From: Acaryochloris sp. CCMEE 5410
GTDB taxonomy: Bacteria; Cyanobacteriota; Cyanobacteriia; Thermosynechococcales; Thermosynechococcaceae
DNA length: 64,000 nt
Assembly (NCBI RefSeq): GCF_000238775.2
Contig: NZ_AFEJ02000005.1
Coordinates: 1 to 64,000, forward strand
Direction of reading: 5' to 3'
The notes beneath the pieces are model-generated. The model was given only the letters and a program-made list of their open reading frames with translations. It ran no database searches and had not been told where the DNA came from. The number at the start of each line of letters is the position of its first letter. Position 1 is the first letter of the stretch. This document shows, one piece after another, positions 38,167-46,897 of this stretch. A program made the position numbers and the translations under genes.

Positions 38167-39069
38167 ATGGCTGCTGACAACAAATACTCCACAGTACTAC
38201 TTGAGCTAAAGACTCACTACCAGGAGACACTCGCTGAACTTGAAGCTCAAACGATTCAACTCAAGACTAAAATCACCTCTCTAGATACGTTGATTGAAGA
38301 TCCATTGTTAGGCTCTGATATCCTTTCAATCCTTCAAGGTGAAGCAAACTCAATAGAATCAGAAGCACCAGGCTCAACAGTTGCCAACACAGTAGAACCT
38401 AAAGCCAAGTCTAAGAAAACTACTCAAAAAGCTGCTTCAAAGAAGAAGTCTGCAACTCCTAAGAAGCCAGTTTCAACTGCAAAGACAAAGGGGACAGTAA
38501 AACCGGAAGTTGAAGCTACAGCTACCCCAAAGAAAGCTGCACAAAAGGCGTCACCCTCATCCGGGAAAAGAAAATCTCCAACATCCAAAAAATCAGCCTC
38601 TGCACCAAAATCGACACAAAAGGTAGAGCCTAAAGCTGAAGCTACTTCCCCTCAAGTTGCTCAAAAAGCTTCATCCAAAAAATCCTCAACCTCTAAGAAC
38701 ATAGCTTCTCAGAACAAGGCCAAGAAAACTAAGAGACAAGGAAGACGTTCTTCATCCACTGTTCTGAAGATGAACAAACCCTATGACAAGATGACCAAGA
38801 TTGATGCAATCTCAAAGATTATGCAGGAAAATCCTGGGAAAGTCATGCACACTGATGATTTGAGCTTGATATTGTTTGGTAAATTGACCCCAGAGCAAAA
38901 TAAAGCTGAACGAGCAAGAATGAAAACCTTGATGTATCGAGGTGTTGATCAGAATCGTTGGCTCAAAGTACCCAAAAAGCAGATGCGCTATGTCTTTGAA
39001 TCGAGTAGAAATGTTGGGCCAACAGAATCTGGTTCATCTAAGAATCAAAAGTCTCAAAAGAAGACTTGA
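38167..39069 (+). CDS. Histone-H1-like Lys/Ala/Ser-rich protein with a HARE-HTH-like domain
   Basis: 300 residues. N-terminal coiled coil (ELKTHYQETLAELEAQTIQL), then ~120 residues of K/S/A/P/T repeats (KKPVSTAKTK, KKSASAPKS) like eukaryotic histone H1 tails or bacterial Hc1. The C-terminal ~75-residue winged-helix-like domain (KIDAISKIMQENPGKVMHTD, LKVPKKQMRYVF) is of the HARE-HTH/HB1 kind. It probably binds DNA or RNA without strong sequence specificity. Convergent with sepF, with a long hairpin between. Confidence 0.7.
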   Translation: MAADNKYSTVLLELKTHYQETLAELEAQTIQLKTKITSLDTLIEDPLLGSDILSILQGEANSIESEAPGSTVANTVEPKAKSKKTTQKAASKKKSATPKKPVSTAKTKGTVKPEVEATATPKKAAQKASPSSGKRKSPTSKKSASAPKSTQKVEPKAEATSPQVAQKASSKKSSTSKNIASQNKAKKTKRQGRRSSSTVLKMNKPYDKMTKIDAISKIMQENPGKVMHTDDLSLILFGKLTPEQNKAERARMKTLMYRGVDQNRWLKVPKKQMRYVFESSRNVGPTESGSSKNQKSQKKT

Positions 39070-39084
39070 GACGTTTCAGAGTAT

Positions 39085-39136
39085 CATCATTCCTGATCTC
39101 AAGTAGATGCCATCATTCTTGAGATCAGGAATGATG
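39085..39136. terminator. Bidirectional hairpin between convergent genes
   Basis: CATCATTCCTGATCTCAAG (39085-39103) and its perfect reverse complement (39118-39136) form a 19-bp stem with a 14-base loop. It overlaps the last codons of sepF. There is no long T run, so factor-independent termination is likely but not proven. Confidence 0.55.
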
Positions 39137-39458
39137 GTGGAGCAAATAGAAAAACGCCTCTACCAATCTCCATTCGCTCTCCTGATAGCGCAAAAGTACT
39201 ACCAGCTAAGTAGTCTGTTAGCCTCTGAGCCAGCTTATTTTCCAAAGCCGCCAAATTCACTAGAAGCATATCATCCGTTTTCATCGCGTTGATTGCTTCT
39301 TGAGCATCTTCAAATGACTGGGGGTGAAACACACGGATCATATGGGGTGAAATTGCTTGCAAGGGAAGAAGATTGTTCATAAACCAGTGCTCCTCTGCGA
39401 CCAAGTCCAGGCACATTCTCAACGTTTCGTGAATACTCCAGGCAGTCTGTTCATACAT
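39099..39458 (-). CDS. sepF: Short SepF-like cell-division protein
   Basis: 119 residues from ATG 39458. The C-terminal ~80 residues (VFHPQSFEDAQEAINAMKTD, LVNLAALENKLAQRLTDYLA, GSTFALSGERMEIGRGVFLF) are the SepF globular domain, which polymerises and binds the FtsZ tail. The N-terminus (SIHETLRMCLDLVAEEHWF) lacks the long linker of full-length cyanobacterial SepF/Cdv2. The last residues lie in an inverted repeat and differ from the usual end. It may act on division as an accessory or interfering copy. Confidence 0.8.
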   Translation of the reverse strand: MYEQTAWSIHETLRMCLDLVAEEHWFMNNLLPLQAISPHMIRVFHPQSFEDAQEAINAMKTDDMLLVNLAALENKLAQRLTDYLAGSTFALSGERMEIGRGVFLFAPPSFLISRMMAST

Positions 39459-39526
39459 GCTCAAGCCTAGGATCGTATCTCATCGGTTACTCCCAATGAC
39501 ACTAGAAGGAGCCAATAGTTCCGCAG

Positions 39527-40192
39527 CTACCGCATCAACCCTAGATCAATTCGCTGCATCAGTTCCTGAGCAAGAGGGACAAAAATTTCCTGTCGCTGTT
39601 TGGCTTTTGGATCAAATCCGGTATCAGCTAGCTCGTAGTCAATTTGAGCTTGATTTCCACGATGAGGTTTGACGACAATTCGACCCAGTTTCCCTAACTT
39701 CTGATGCGTGAAGTTGTAGATAAAAACCTGTCCTTGTTGTTCGGAGCGAATCTTGACTCCAGAGGGCAATTTGATTGAGGTCTGTTCCACTTCTTGGACC
39801 TCTATAAGATCCATATCTTCTGCTGCAGTTGCATGAAATAACTGAGCTGTCGGGAACACCACCATGACCACCACTGCTTCGTAACTGGGGTCATACTCAT
39901 CAACTTGTTGAGCAACTTTGCGCTTAAAGGAGACGGCAGTCATCCACAATGCTGGGATTATACTCTGCTGCTGTACATAAAAGAATTTCTTAGAACTGGC
40001 ACTCTCTAACCCCAGAACGATTCCCTTCCCTCCCACTTCGTATAGTGTGATCGCAACTTGGCGAGCTGCCTCTCCAAACTTCTCTATAAGGGGAAGGCTA
40101 GGGTCGGTGATCCGCTCCATCTGCTCATCAATCAAATGGTTGATAGGGTCTGAGATCGGCCCCTGGTTATCTTTAGAAGGTTGAGAAGGCAT
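39527..40192 (-). CDS. Hypothetical protein
   Basis: 221 residues, soluble. An N-terminal helical part (MERITDPSLPLIEKFGEAAR) is followed by a beta-rich region with a hydrophobic strand (YEAVVVMVVFPTAQLFHATA) and a C-terminal KQRQEIFVPLAQELMQRID. It lies 68 bases upstream of sepF on the same strand, so an operon is plausible. No known domain recognised. Confidence 0.55.
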   Translation of the reverse strand: MPSQPSKDNQGPISDPINHLIDEQMERITDPSLPLIEKFGEAARQVAITLYEVGGKGIVLGLESASSKKFFYVQQQSIIPALWMTAVSFKRKVAQQVDEYDPSYEAVVVMVVFPTAQLFHATAAEDMDLIEVQEVEQTSIKLPSGVKIRSEQQGQVFIYNFTHQKLGKLGRIVVKPHRGNQAQIDYELADTGFDPKAKQRQEIFVPLAQELMQRIDLGLMR

Positions 40193-40431
40193 GGATAATG
40201 CTGTCAGAGAGAACGATTACCAGAATTACTACTGACAGTAGCACCAGACGGAACTTCAACCCATAACTTTCAGATGCGCAATAATGAGATCTCTGGGCAC
40301 AAGATCAAGAGTTTTTAACAATCACAGTAGATCTTAGACCGCTTGGTCATCAGCCCAGAGAAGGGAGAAAAATGGTTTTGTACTGAGTCGGAAGCAATCT
40401 CCAACGGTTGGCGCAAAGCACCAAGGTAACT

Positions 40432-41041
40432 TCACCCCCAAATCTCCTTCACCCGCTCCCGCTCCAACCACACTCCGACCATCTCCCCGATCCGCTCCAT
40501 CGTCTCCGGTGGCCTCAGCTCAATCACTTCCCCAATCTCAAAGTTCTCCTCAATCTCAACCGCGCACTCCCAGCAAAATTCCGGTGTAGCAAACGATTCC
40601 CTCACGAAAGGCTTCCCCGTTCCCGCCACCGTAATCCAGTACTGCCCCGATCCATTCTTGGCTACAGCCAGATACTCCAGCTCCCCTCTCTTACTGACTT
40701 GCTCAACTAGATTCTTTTGCCCCAACTCCAGATTCCTGAATCGCCTCTCCAGCTCTGCCGAAATCCTAGGGGTTCTCGGCTGACTAGCCTGGGCAGCTTC
40801 TGAGGATTTAGTCTTAGGAGTGTACTCAGGTTTGGCTGATCGGGGAGTTCGCCTAACACTCCGACGTATTCCTCCCAGCTCCCTGTGTCTTGGTTCTTGC
40901 TCGGCTGATCGGGTTCCCTCTGGTGCTCTTTTTGGGAAGGTTGTTTTACTTAAGAGCTTGGGTGTGGAAGGAGCGGGCTTGGGTTGGCCTGGGGTGGTTT
41001 GAGGGATGGGCTTAGGGTTAAGGCTGATGATTGGGGAAGTC
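40432..41041 (-). CDS. Hypothetical plasmid-type protein with basic linker
   Basis: 202 residues from ATG 41041; the longer frame starts at 41088. A Pro/Lys/Arg/Thr-rich disordered half (PKPIPQTTPGQPKPAPSTPK, RRSVRRTPRSAKPEYTPK) precedes a coiled coil (AELERRFRNLELGQKNLVEQ) and a folded C-terminus (YLAVAKNGSGQYWITVAGTG, AVEIEENFEIGEVIELRPPE). No family recognised. GC content and codon use are higher than the AT-rich flanks. Confidence 0.55.
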
Positions 41042-41268
41042 ATGGGGGGGAGTCCTCTACACAAAGCCAGTTTATCGACTAGGCTCACTGATTGGAGAGG
41101 GATTGTTGTAAAAGCTTACGGGTGAGATCTCATCGTGATCAGCATGGGTGTAGTTAGCGCTATTCCCGCTAAGATCTAGCTCTGTCTCTGGTCAAGGCTG
41201 AAGGACAAGAGCGAGTTGCAGTAGATATTCCTTTTGATTTATCTTAAGCTTCAGACAACAACTTCATC

Positions 41269-42081
41269 ATGAGCCACATGAAGAAGAAACAGCTCATTAC
41301 TAAGAGCCAGTTGATTCAAGATCTCAAGAAATTAGGAGTCTGCAAGAAGCAGACGATCATGCTTCATTCCTCTGTTCGGAATATTGGATGGGTTGTGGGT
41401 GGACCAGATGTTGTGCTGGCAGCTATTCTGTCACTCCTAACAGACTCTGGCACTTTAATGATGATGGCAAGCTGGGAAGATAATCCCTACGATTTGTCCC
41501 GATGGCCCAAACACAGGCAAGAAGCCTATCTGTGCGAATGCCCAGCCTATGATCCGTCTCGGTCTCGTGCCGATTGGAGAGAAATGGGAATTCTCACCGA
41601 ATATCTTCGGACTTGGCCAGGTGCGCATAGGAGCCGTCATCCGTTCTCATACGTCGCGGTGGGTGAACTTGCCCAATGGATCACAGCCGAACAGCCTTGG
41701 CAATATCGGGATGGTCCGGGTTCACCGCTAGCAAAACTCTGTGAGGTGAGTGGCTCTGTGCTTCTGCTGGGTTCACCTATTGGTGACGTCACCCTGCTCC
41801 ACCATGCTGAGCATTTGGCTGATGTGCCTAATAAGTGGATTGATCGCTACCGAATGCCCATACTCCAGAATGGTCAACGGGTGTGGATGGACTTTGAAGA
41901 ATTTGATACGACTAATGGGATTGTGGACTGGCCAGACAATTACTTCGAGACTATCGTCAAAGATTATTTGGCAACCCACCCTGCTCAGACAGGAAAGGTC
42001 GGCGGGGCAAAATCGTACCTATTGGATGCTCAGTCTCTAACTCAATTTGGGGTTCAGTGGATGGAAGAGAACTTCAATTAA
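41269..42081 (+). CDS. AAC(3)-family aminoglycoside N-acetyltransferase-like protein
   Basis: 270 residues. KLGVCKKQTIMLHSSVRNIG, GPDVVLAAILSLLTDSGTLM, HRSRHPFSYVAVGELA (with the conserved H-P) and LLLGSPIGDVTLLHHAEHLA match the Antibiotic_NAT/AAC(3) fold. Known members transfer acetyl groups from acetyl-CoA to the 3-amino group of aminoglycosides; many environmental relatives have unknown substrates. Transcribed alone. Whether it confers resistance cannot be told from sequence. Confidence 0.85.
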   Translation: MSHMKKKQLITKSQLIQDLKKLGVCKKQTIMLHSSVRNIGWVVGGPDVVLAAILSLLTDSGTLMMMASWEDNPYDLSRWPKHRQEAYLCECPAYDPSRSRADWREMGILTEYLRTWPGAHRSRHPFSYVAVGELAQWITAEQPWQYRDGPGSPLAKLCEVSGSVLLLGSPIGDVTLLHHAEHLADVPNKWIDRYRMPILQNGQRVWMDFEEFDTTNGIVDWPDNYFETIVKDYLATHPAQTGKVGGAKSYLLDAQSLTQFGVQWMEENFN

Positions 42082-42150
42082 GCCCCTCAACATTTTGTTC
42101 ACAGTACCGATTGAAATGTTGAAGAATGATTTTATGATAATGCTTAAATC

Positions 42151-42435
42151 CTATATCGTTGACCTATCGTCAGCTTGCTTTTGCTGTATCCAAAGTTTAG
42201 GTTGTAATGAGCTGGTCTTACCATTACAAGATCGAGGTGGCCCCATTTGTATCATTGAATGACCTAGCCGCTGAAACTTCCTCAGCCGCTCAGCGTGTTC
42301 AGCTATGCCCTCTTCATTAGACTTTGCCTGAATAGACTGAGGCTCCTCTGATGACTGAACTTCAGAAGGTCGAGGAACAAGAGTATGGGAAGACTTCGAA
42401 GCTCGCTTTTTATGAGCGTATTGATGAGTTCTCAT
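42151..42435 (-). CDS. Small hypothetical protein
   Basis: 94 residues, hydrophilic and low in order (KKRASKSSHTLVPRPSEVQS, then AEHAERLRKFQRLGHSMIQM). The RLRKFQRLGHSMIQMGPP segment faintly recalls the N-terminal tags of some cyanobacterial DUF4157/eCIS-associated proteins, but the core domain is absent. It may be a truncated relic of a larger gene. No ribosome site stands out. Confidence 0.4.
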   Translation of the reverse strand: MRTHQYAHKKRASKSSHTLVPRPSEVQSSEEPQSIQAKSNEEGIAEHAERLRKFQRLGHSMIQMGPPRSCNGKTSSLQPKLWIQQKQADDRSTI

Positions 42436-42519
42436 TACAAGCTTCCTAATTTCAGTAGGTTACTTGTATTCTCTCTTTGTTCTATTTTTGTTTTAGCTAC
42501 TGTTATTAACCTAAATCCG

Positions 42520-42978
42520 TCAGTTCAGAAACTCTACCCCAACCCGCCCCAACAACTCCTCCGCAGCCTTCACCTTCGCTTCCTTCTTCGACCGCCCTTC
42601 ACCAACACCCCGCAATCCCATCGCCAGCACTGAACAGCGAAATCCTTCCGGTATTACCTCAAACTCATATCTGGGCATAGAGATTTGCTGACGCTGGCAT
42701 AACTCCTGTAAGGCTCCAATCGGATTCTCCACCACATCACCAGACAAGCTCACGGATTCCTCTTGGTCTTCCTCCTGGTCCTCGGCTTGCTCCTGGTCTA
42801 GGTGTAGGACTCTCGCTTGATGTTCTGCTCTGCGAATGGCTCGGTTTCGGGCGCTATCAAGGAGCTTGATCAGTGCGTCTTCTGGATCTTCGTTAGGGTA
42901 TCGGTAGGCAAGAATCCAAGTTGTTCGGGAGTGAGGTCGATGGTCAGGCTGGAGGTTCGTTGGGGGGTTGACATCCAA
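42520..42978 (-). CDS. Double-stranded RNA-binding domain protein
   Basis: The C-terminal ~65 residues (NPIGALQELCQRQQISMPRY, FRCSVLAMGLRGVG, GRSKKEAKVKAAEELLGRVG) form a complete dsRBD with the KKxAK motif of the second RNA-contacting helix. An acidic Q/E/D-rich linker (EQAEDQEEDQEE) and an N-terminal part (WILAYRYPNEDPEDALIKLL) precede it. The start is unclear: TTG 42978 is in frame, while an ATG at 42974 in the next frame encodes a plausible MSTPQRTSSLTIDLTPEQL, so a small frameshift is possible. Divergent from the DUF29 gene. Confidence 0.7.
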   Translation of the reverse strand: MDVNPPTNLQPDHRPHSRTTWILAYRYPNEDPEDALIKLLDSARNRAIRRAEHQARVLHLDQEQAEDQEEDQEESVSLSGDVVENPIGALQELCQRQQISMPRYEFEVIPEGFRCSVLAMGLRGVGEGRSKKEAKVKAAEELLGRVGVEFLN

Positions 42979-43032
42979 TAGTGCATTTAAGTGGATTTGG
43001 ATAGAATAGTCTAGAACAGTGCATCGATGCTC

Positions 43033-43473
43033 ATGCAAACCACCACTCTCTATGATCAAGACTTCTACGCTTGGACTCAGCGTCAAATAGACCTGTTGAA
43101 AACTCAGCAATGGGAGCAAGTGGATGTCGATAACTTGATCGAGGAGATTGATTCGTTGGGTAAGCAGGAACGGCGTGAGCTTTGCAACCGATTAGGTATA
43201 CTGCTTGGACATCTCCTTAAATGGCACTATCAACCAGAGGCTCGATCTAAGAGTTGGTTTTATACGATCAAAGAGCAGAGGATTAGAATTATCCGCCACT
43301 TAAAAGATAACCCGAGCCTCAAACCCTACCTGGATGAGGCGATCATCATTGGTTATGAGGATGGGCTACTACTATTTGGCAAAGAAACCCCCCTTGATCC
43401 TAAGCAGCTCCCCCAAGCCTGCCCTTTTTCTAAAGCCCAAATCTTTGAGGAGCCTGTGGAATTGGAGCTGTAA
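43033..43473 (+). CDS. DUF29 family protein
   Basis: 146 residues. LYDQDFYAWTQRQIDLLKTQ, VDNLIEEIDSLGKQERRELC and HLLKWHYQPE are the DUF29 signature. The family is all-helical, widely multiplied in cyanobacteria and without a known function. ATG 43033 or the in-frame codon at 43027 may start it. It is complete. Confidence 0.85.
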   Translation: MQTTTLYDQDFYAWTQRQIDLLKTQQWEQVDVDNLIEEIDSLGKQERRELCNRLGILLGHLLKWHYQPEARSKSWFYTIKEQRIRIIRHLKDNPSLKPYLDEAIIIGYEDGLLLFGKETPLDPKQLPQACPFSKAQIFEEPVELEL

Positions 43474-43498
43474 CCGAAGGTCTTTAGCTGGATTGCCA

Positions 43499-43873
43499 TC
43501 AAGATTTTAGCCATCGACGAAAGAGCTTCATTAGTTGTGGCATCACAACATAGGTTAGTAACAATGCGACTAACCCTGTTGTAATCAACTGACTGAGTAG
43601 CAGGGGTAACTTCGATAGGAGAGGAGCCATAATCCGCGTCAAAATGGCTAGAACAATAAATACTCCAAGCCAGGTTACTAGCACCATTTTGTATCGAGGG
43701 TGCGGAGACTTGTGTGGCTTTTGAGGCAGTATAAACCAAGTTTCTATTCCGCTAATCGCTTGAATATCTTCTGGTCTTGCTATTAAAGGCTGCAGATGCT
43801 CAATCCATTCACTTCGAGTATCCGATTCTAGCCAATCTTTGAAATTGCTTGAGCAGTCAAAGCGAAGCACTAA
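43499..43873 (-). pseudogene. Antibiotic-biosynthesis-monooxygenase-like membrane protein, N-terminus removed by IS1380
   Basis: The remaining ~123 codons cover LRFDCSSNFKDWLESDTRSE (end of the ABM-like ferredoxin fold) and two membrane segments (MVLVTWLGVFIVLAILTRIM; LITTGLVALLLTYVVMPQLM), a known ABM-membrane architecture. The IS1380 element at 43874-45347 cuts it. Beyond the IS, reverse strand RRSPIQEEL joins in frame to VLRFD when the IS and one 4-base copy are removed. An in-frame stop soon follows upstream, so the 5' end was already lost or frameshifted. Confidence 0.7.
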
Positions 43874-45347
43874 CCTGGATTATTCATGACCCTATGGGAT
43901 GCGAGTCTAAAGTGAGTGGCATTGGGTCACATAAACGTTGAGCAATTAAGCGAATCTCTTTTTCAAAGGGACAAAATGTTGCAAGCTCTACAAGGACCCG
44001 TCGAACAGACACTCTGACCCGAGCAGCCCCTTTAATCAGGGCACATCGTAGACGTTCCACTTGAGCCGTCGCTAACTCCGTTCCCTGGGCAGCCTGTCGT
44101 AACGTAATCATCAGCAAATACGCAGCCTGTGCTAACAGGAGACGAAATTGATTTGCCGTGAAACGGTGGCAACTGAGTCGGTCTGCTTGAATGCCCCGCT
44201 TGAGTTCTTTAATGGGATGCTCACTATCTCCACCACGCTGAACATAGAACGTGTCGTAGAGCTGCTGTGGACTGAGCATCATATTGGTCAGGACAAACCG
44301 AGGATTGGCCCCTTTTGGGAGATACTCAGCCTTCATCACCAGACGTCGAGGATAGTCCCAGGTCGCAGCAGCATAGTAAACATCGTCAAATATTCGGGCC
44401 TTTTGTTGGGTTCGACAATACTGGAGTCGGGCCTGCTCTAGTAAATTAGAGATTTTTCGCTTCAGCACAGCATTCGAGCTAAAGCCAATGGCATAGTGAA
44501 TGCCAGAACGCTCACAAACCGTCAGTATTTCTGGAAGAGCAAATCCAGCATCAGCACGCAGCACAAGAGTCACATTAGGCCAAGCCCGTTTGAGACGCCA
44601 AAACAGCCAACGCAGAATCCCAGCTACGGCTTTACCGGGATGAGAGTTGCCTCGACGCAATTGGCATACCAAGGGAAAGCCACTCTGAGCTTCATTGATT
44701 AACACAGGAAAATACATATGCTGGCCATAATAGCCATGAAACGCACTCCCTTCCTGGTCACCATGAGTCGGGTCATCCCAACCATCAATGTCTAAAACGA
44801 TAGTCGATGGGGGGTGAGGATAGCTGGCAATGAACCTGTCAATAAATTGACGACGCATTGCTGCAGTCTGGTCAGTTGTGACCTGATTTTCTAGACGACT
44901 GATAGTCGGTTGACTCGCCAGTAAGTTCGACTCAGGAATAGGCAAGTGCTCGCAGGCGATTTTGAAGATGGGGTCATGGCGTAAACTATCGCTATCATTG
45001 GCATCCTCGTAGCCTCCGATGAGTTGGTAAACCCGTTGAGCCACTAACTGAGGCAAGGGGTGGGTGAGTTTGTCAGGATCTCGCCATTCTTCAATACAGT
45101 CTGCGATATCTTGGCAAATGTGGATTCGTGACTCGGCTTGAGCAGCGAGTAAAATGCCAACATCTGAACTCAAGTCAAGGTCTGAAAATTGAACACATAA
45201 CGGATGTTCTTGATAGAAGTCAAGGGTTACATCACTGTCACACGGTGTCATGGCACAATAAAGCTATAAATTTCTTGGAGAGCTTGAGTCTACTATGGTT
45301 CAAGCTCTTTTCTCTATGACACTCAAATACCTCGTGAATAATCCAGG
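43874..45347 (-). mobile_element. IS1380-family element, intact
   Basis: The element is 1474 bp with inverted ends CCTGGATTATTCATGA (43874-43889) and, on the reverse strand at the other end, CCTGGATTATTCACGA (45332-45347). One mismatch separates them. The flanks on the minus strand are CTAG and TTAG, a probable 4-bp target duplication with one change, which restores the ABM-like gene frame. Confidence 0.85.
43884..45251 (-). CDS. IS1380-family transposase
   Basis: 455 residues, normal for the family. DDE-type catalytic motifs: VLDIDGWDDPTHGDQEGSAF (first Asp), LVLRADAGFALPE (second Asp) and GGDSEHPIKELKRGIQADRL (Glu), followed by FRLLLAQAAYLLMITLRQAA. No interruption. It fills the 43874-45347 element and is probably active. 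Confidence 0.92.
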   Translation of the reverse strand: MTPCDSDVTLDFYQEHPLCVQFSDLDLSSDVGILLAAQAESRIHICQDIADCIEEWRDPDKLTHPLPQLVAQRVYQLIGGYEDANDSDSLRHDPIFKIACEHLPIPESNLLASQPTISRLENQVTTDQTAAMRRQFIDRFIASYPHPPSTIVLDIDGWDDPTHGDQEGSAFHGYYGQHMYFPVLINEAQSGFPLVCQLRRGNSHPGKAVAGILRWLFWRLKRAWPNVTLVLRADAGFALPEILTVCERSGIHYAIGFSSNAVLKRKISNLLEQARLQYCRTQQKARIFDDVYYAAATWDYPRRLVMKAEYLPKGANPRFVLTNMMLSPQQLYDTFYVQRGGDSEHPIKELKRGIQADRLSCHRFTANQFRLLLAQAAYLLMITLRQAAQGTELATAQVERLRCALIKGAARVRVSVRRVLVELATFCPFEKEIRLIAQRLCDPMPLTLDSHPIGS

Positions 45348-45448
45348 CTAGTTCTTCTTGAATTGGAGAACGACGCACCAAGATTTATATGTGACTAATA
45401 TAGAAAAAGATAGCCACTTTTCTGGTGGTCTGACTTACTCTTGCAATT

Positions 45449-45475
45449 CCCAGCCCCAGGTTTGGCTGGGTTTTT
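45449..45475 (+). terminator. Rho-independent terminator (plus strand)
   Basis: CCCAGCC, an 8-base loop, GGCTGGG and then TTTTT. It is just outside the IS1380 element and would stop transcripts leaving it rightward. Confidence 0.75.
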
Positions 45476-45488
45476 CATAACTAACAAA

Positions 45489-45520
45489 AACTCCCCAGCA
45501 TAAGACCATACAGGGGAGTT
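45489..45520 (-). terminator. Rho-independent terminator of the cyAbrB gene
   Basis: AACTCCCC and GGGGAGTT form an 8-bp stem; on the minus strand it is followed by TTTTTGTTAG. It lies 24 bases after the cyAbrB stop. Confidence 0.75.
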
Positions 45521-45543
45521 TGTTGCATCAGCACTTCAATGGA

Positions 45544-45921
45544 CTAAGCAACCTTGGTCAAATGAATATGCTTGCGACCTACCGAGATTTCAAATTCATC
45601 TCCAGGCTCAAGTTCTAATTCTTGGGTATAAGTACGACCCACCAAAATATTGCCATTGGTCTGCACACTGACTTTATAACTGGCTTTGCGCCCACCATTG
45701 CCATTTCCGTTAGGAGGTTGGCTATCTAAATCGATGCCTTCCGCATCCAATAGAGCATTGAGAAACGCGATAGTTTTAATTCGTTCAGAGCCACCTTTGT
45801 CATTAGAAACGTATCCGCAAGCTTTCGCTTTTTCCTCACGAGTGTAATCACTCAGTTGTTTGACTTTTGCTACTAAGTCTTTTCCTGTTAAGGGTTTAGC
45901 TTGCTTTTTCTTTCTCGGCAT
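45544..45921 (-). CDS. cyAbrB-type transcription regulator
   Basis: 125 residues. PLTGKDLVAKVKQLSDYTRE, KACGYVSNDKGGSERIKTIA and the C-terminal AbrB-like swapped-hairpin region VGRTYTQELELEPGDEFEISVGRK match the cyanobacterial AbrB (cyAbrB) family. Chromosomal members control nitrogen, carbon and redox genes and may organise DNA. Its own terminator follows. An extra accessory copy could cross-talk with the chromosomal paralogues. Confidence 0.87.
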   Translation of the reverse strand: MPRKKKQAKPLTGKDLVAKVKQLSDYTREEKAKACGYVSNDKGGSERIKTIAFLNALLDAEGIDLDSQPPNGNGNGGRKASYKVSVQTNGNILVGRTYTQELELEPGDEFEISVGRKHIHLTKVA

Positions 45922-46095
45922 GGGTTAAAAAATCTCTCTGGCAGCATCACTTGAACCACTAAATGATTACATAGAGTTTTTGGTTTGTGGTAAGCGGATA
46001 ACCGACCCTATTAGTCAGGATGATATCGGATATCGAATTTTTACATAAGAAGCTTCAACTAAAATAGGATGAACGATTCTGTTAGTAACTCAGCT

Positions 46096-46338
46096 TTAAA
46101 CATTCGATAATTCCTTGGTTTTAACCGTAGACCCAGAATTTTGCCCTTGAGTAGCATCCTGTTTGTAAAAGTCCAAGTCCAGAGCCGAACCAATGACCTG
46201 CCCGTTCGAAGATAGCTCATACCACTGACTTGTGAACAGATGCTGAGCAATCGTTGCATGAGACATCCCACACCGAGATATCCCCTCTGGCTTGTCCTTC
46301 AGAGGAATACCTTTGATAGGCTCTTGAGTGCTGGGCAT
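46096..46338 (-). CDS. Small hypothetical protein
   Basis: 80 residues from ATG 46338 with a GGGGAGAT site nearby. Polar, no membrane segment (SHATIAQHLFTSQWYELSSN). It follows the next upstream gene (46385-46813) by 46 bases on the same strand. Unknown family. Confidence 0.45.
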   Translation of the reverse strand: MPSTQEPIKGIPLKDKPEGISRCGMSHATIAQHLFTSQWYELSSNGQVIGSALDLDFYKQDATQGQNSGSTVKTKELSNV

Positions 46339-46384
46339 TTGGAATATCTCCCCAGTTCAATCATCTGAACACATGCTAGCAACC

Positions 46385-46813
46385 CTACTCGGGCATCTTC
46401 AGATTTCCCATCAGTACGTCCATAGCCAGCTCCATGTCGCTTTTACCTAGAATGCTGTCGATGGTTTTACCCTTGATGTCGTCTGCAATGTTCAGAATGC
46501 CCGTGAGCGCTTGGTCAATTTTATCCACCTGCTGCTCAAGCCTGTTGATATCCTTCAACTGTTGAGGTGTGGGGCTTTCCTGTTTCCAGCGAGAGAACTG
46601 CTCCCGATAAACCCACAAGAATTCATGCTGCTCAGAGTAAACGTCAATGACCCTTTGAATGGTGGCATCATCCATCGTATGAGGTTTCTTCTGGGCTTCC
46701 AGCATATTGTTGTGCTGGCTTTGCACCTCCTCCAACATGCCATCGACCATCGGAATACACTCGTGCATCACCCTAATGGGTTGCCATTGTGGGGACTCAG
46801 ATTGCTGTGACAT
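46385..46813 (-). CDS. Hypothetical helical protein
   Basis: 142 residues, almost entirely helical with coiled-coil character (MLEEVQSQHNNMLEAQKKPH; INRLEQQVDKIDQALTGILN). No signal peptide, no known motif. Likely co-transcribed with the small gene downstream. Function unknown. Confidence 0.5.
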   Translation of the reverse strand: MSQQSESPQWQPIRVMHECIPMVDGMLEEVQSQHNNMLEAQKKPHTMDDATIQRVIDVYSEQHEFLWVYREQFSRWKQESPTPQQLKDINRLEQQVDKIDQALTGILNIADDIKGKTIDSILGKSDMELAMDVLMGNLKMPE

Positions 46814-46897
46814 GGTGATGATTTAATCAGAGGGTTGATGACAAATTATCAGATTTTGCGTTGTGTCAAACAGCTTGGTTTGTTAATTTTGTCCCCT

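Noticed and set aside
42151-42435. Possible eCIS (contractile injection) DUF4157 effector
   Set aside because: Only a faint N-terminal resemblance; the DUF4157 core with its HExxH motif is absent and no other injection-system gene is in the window.
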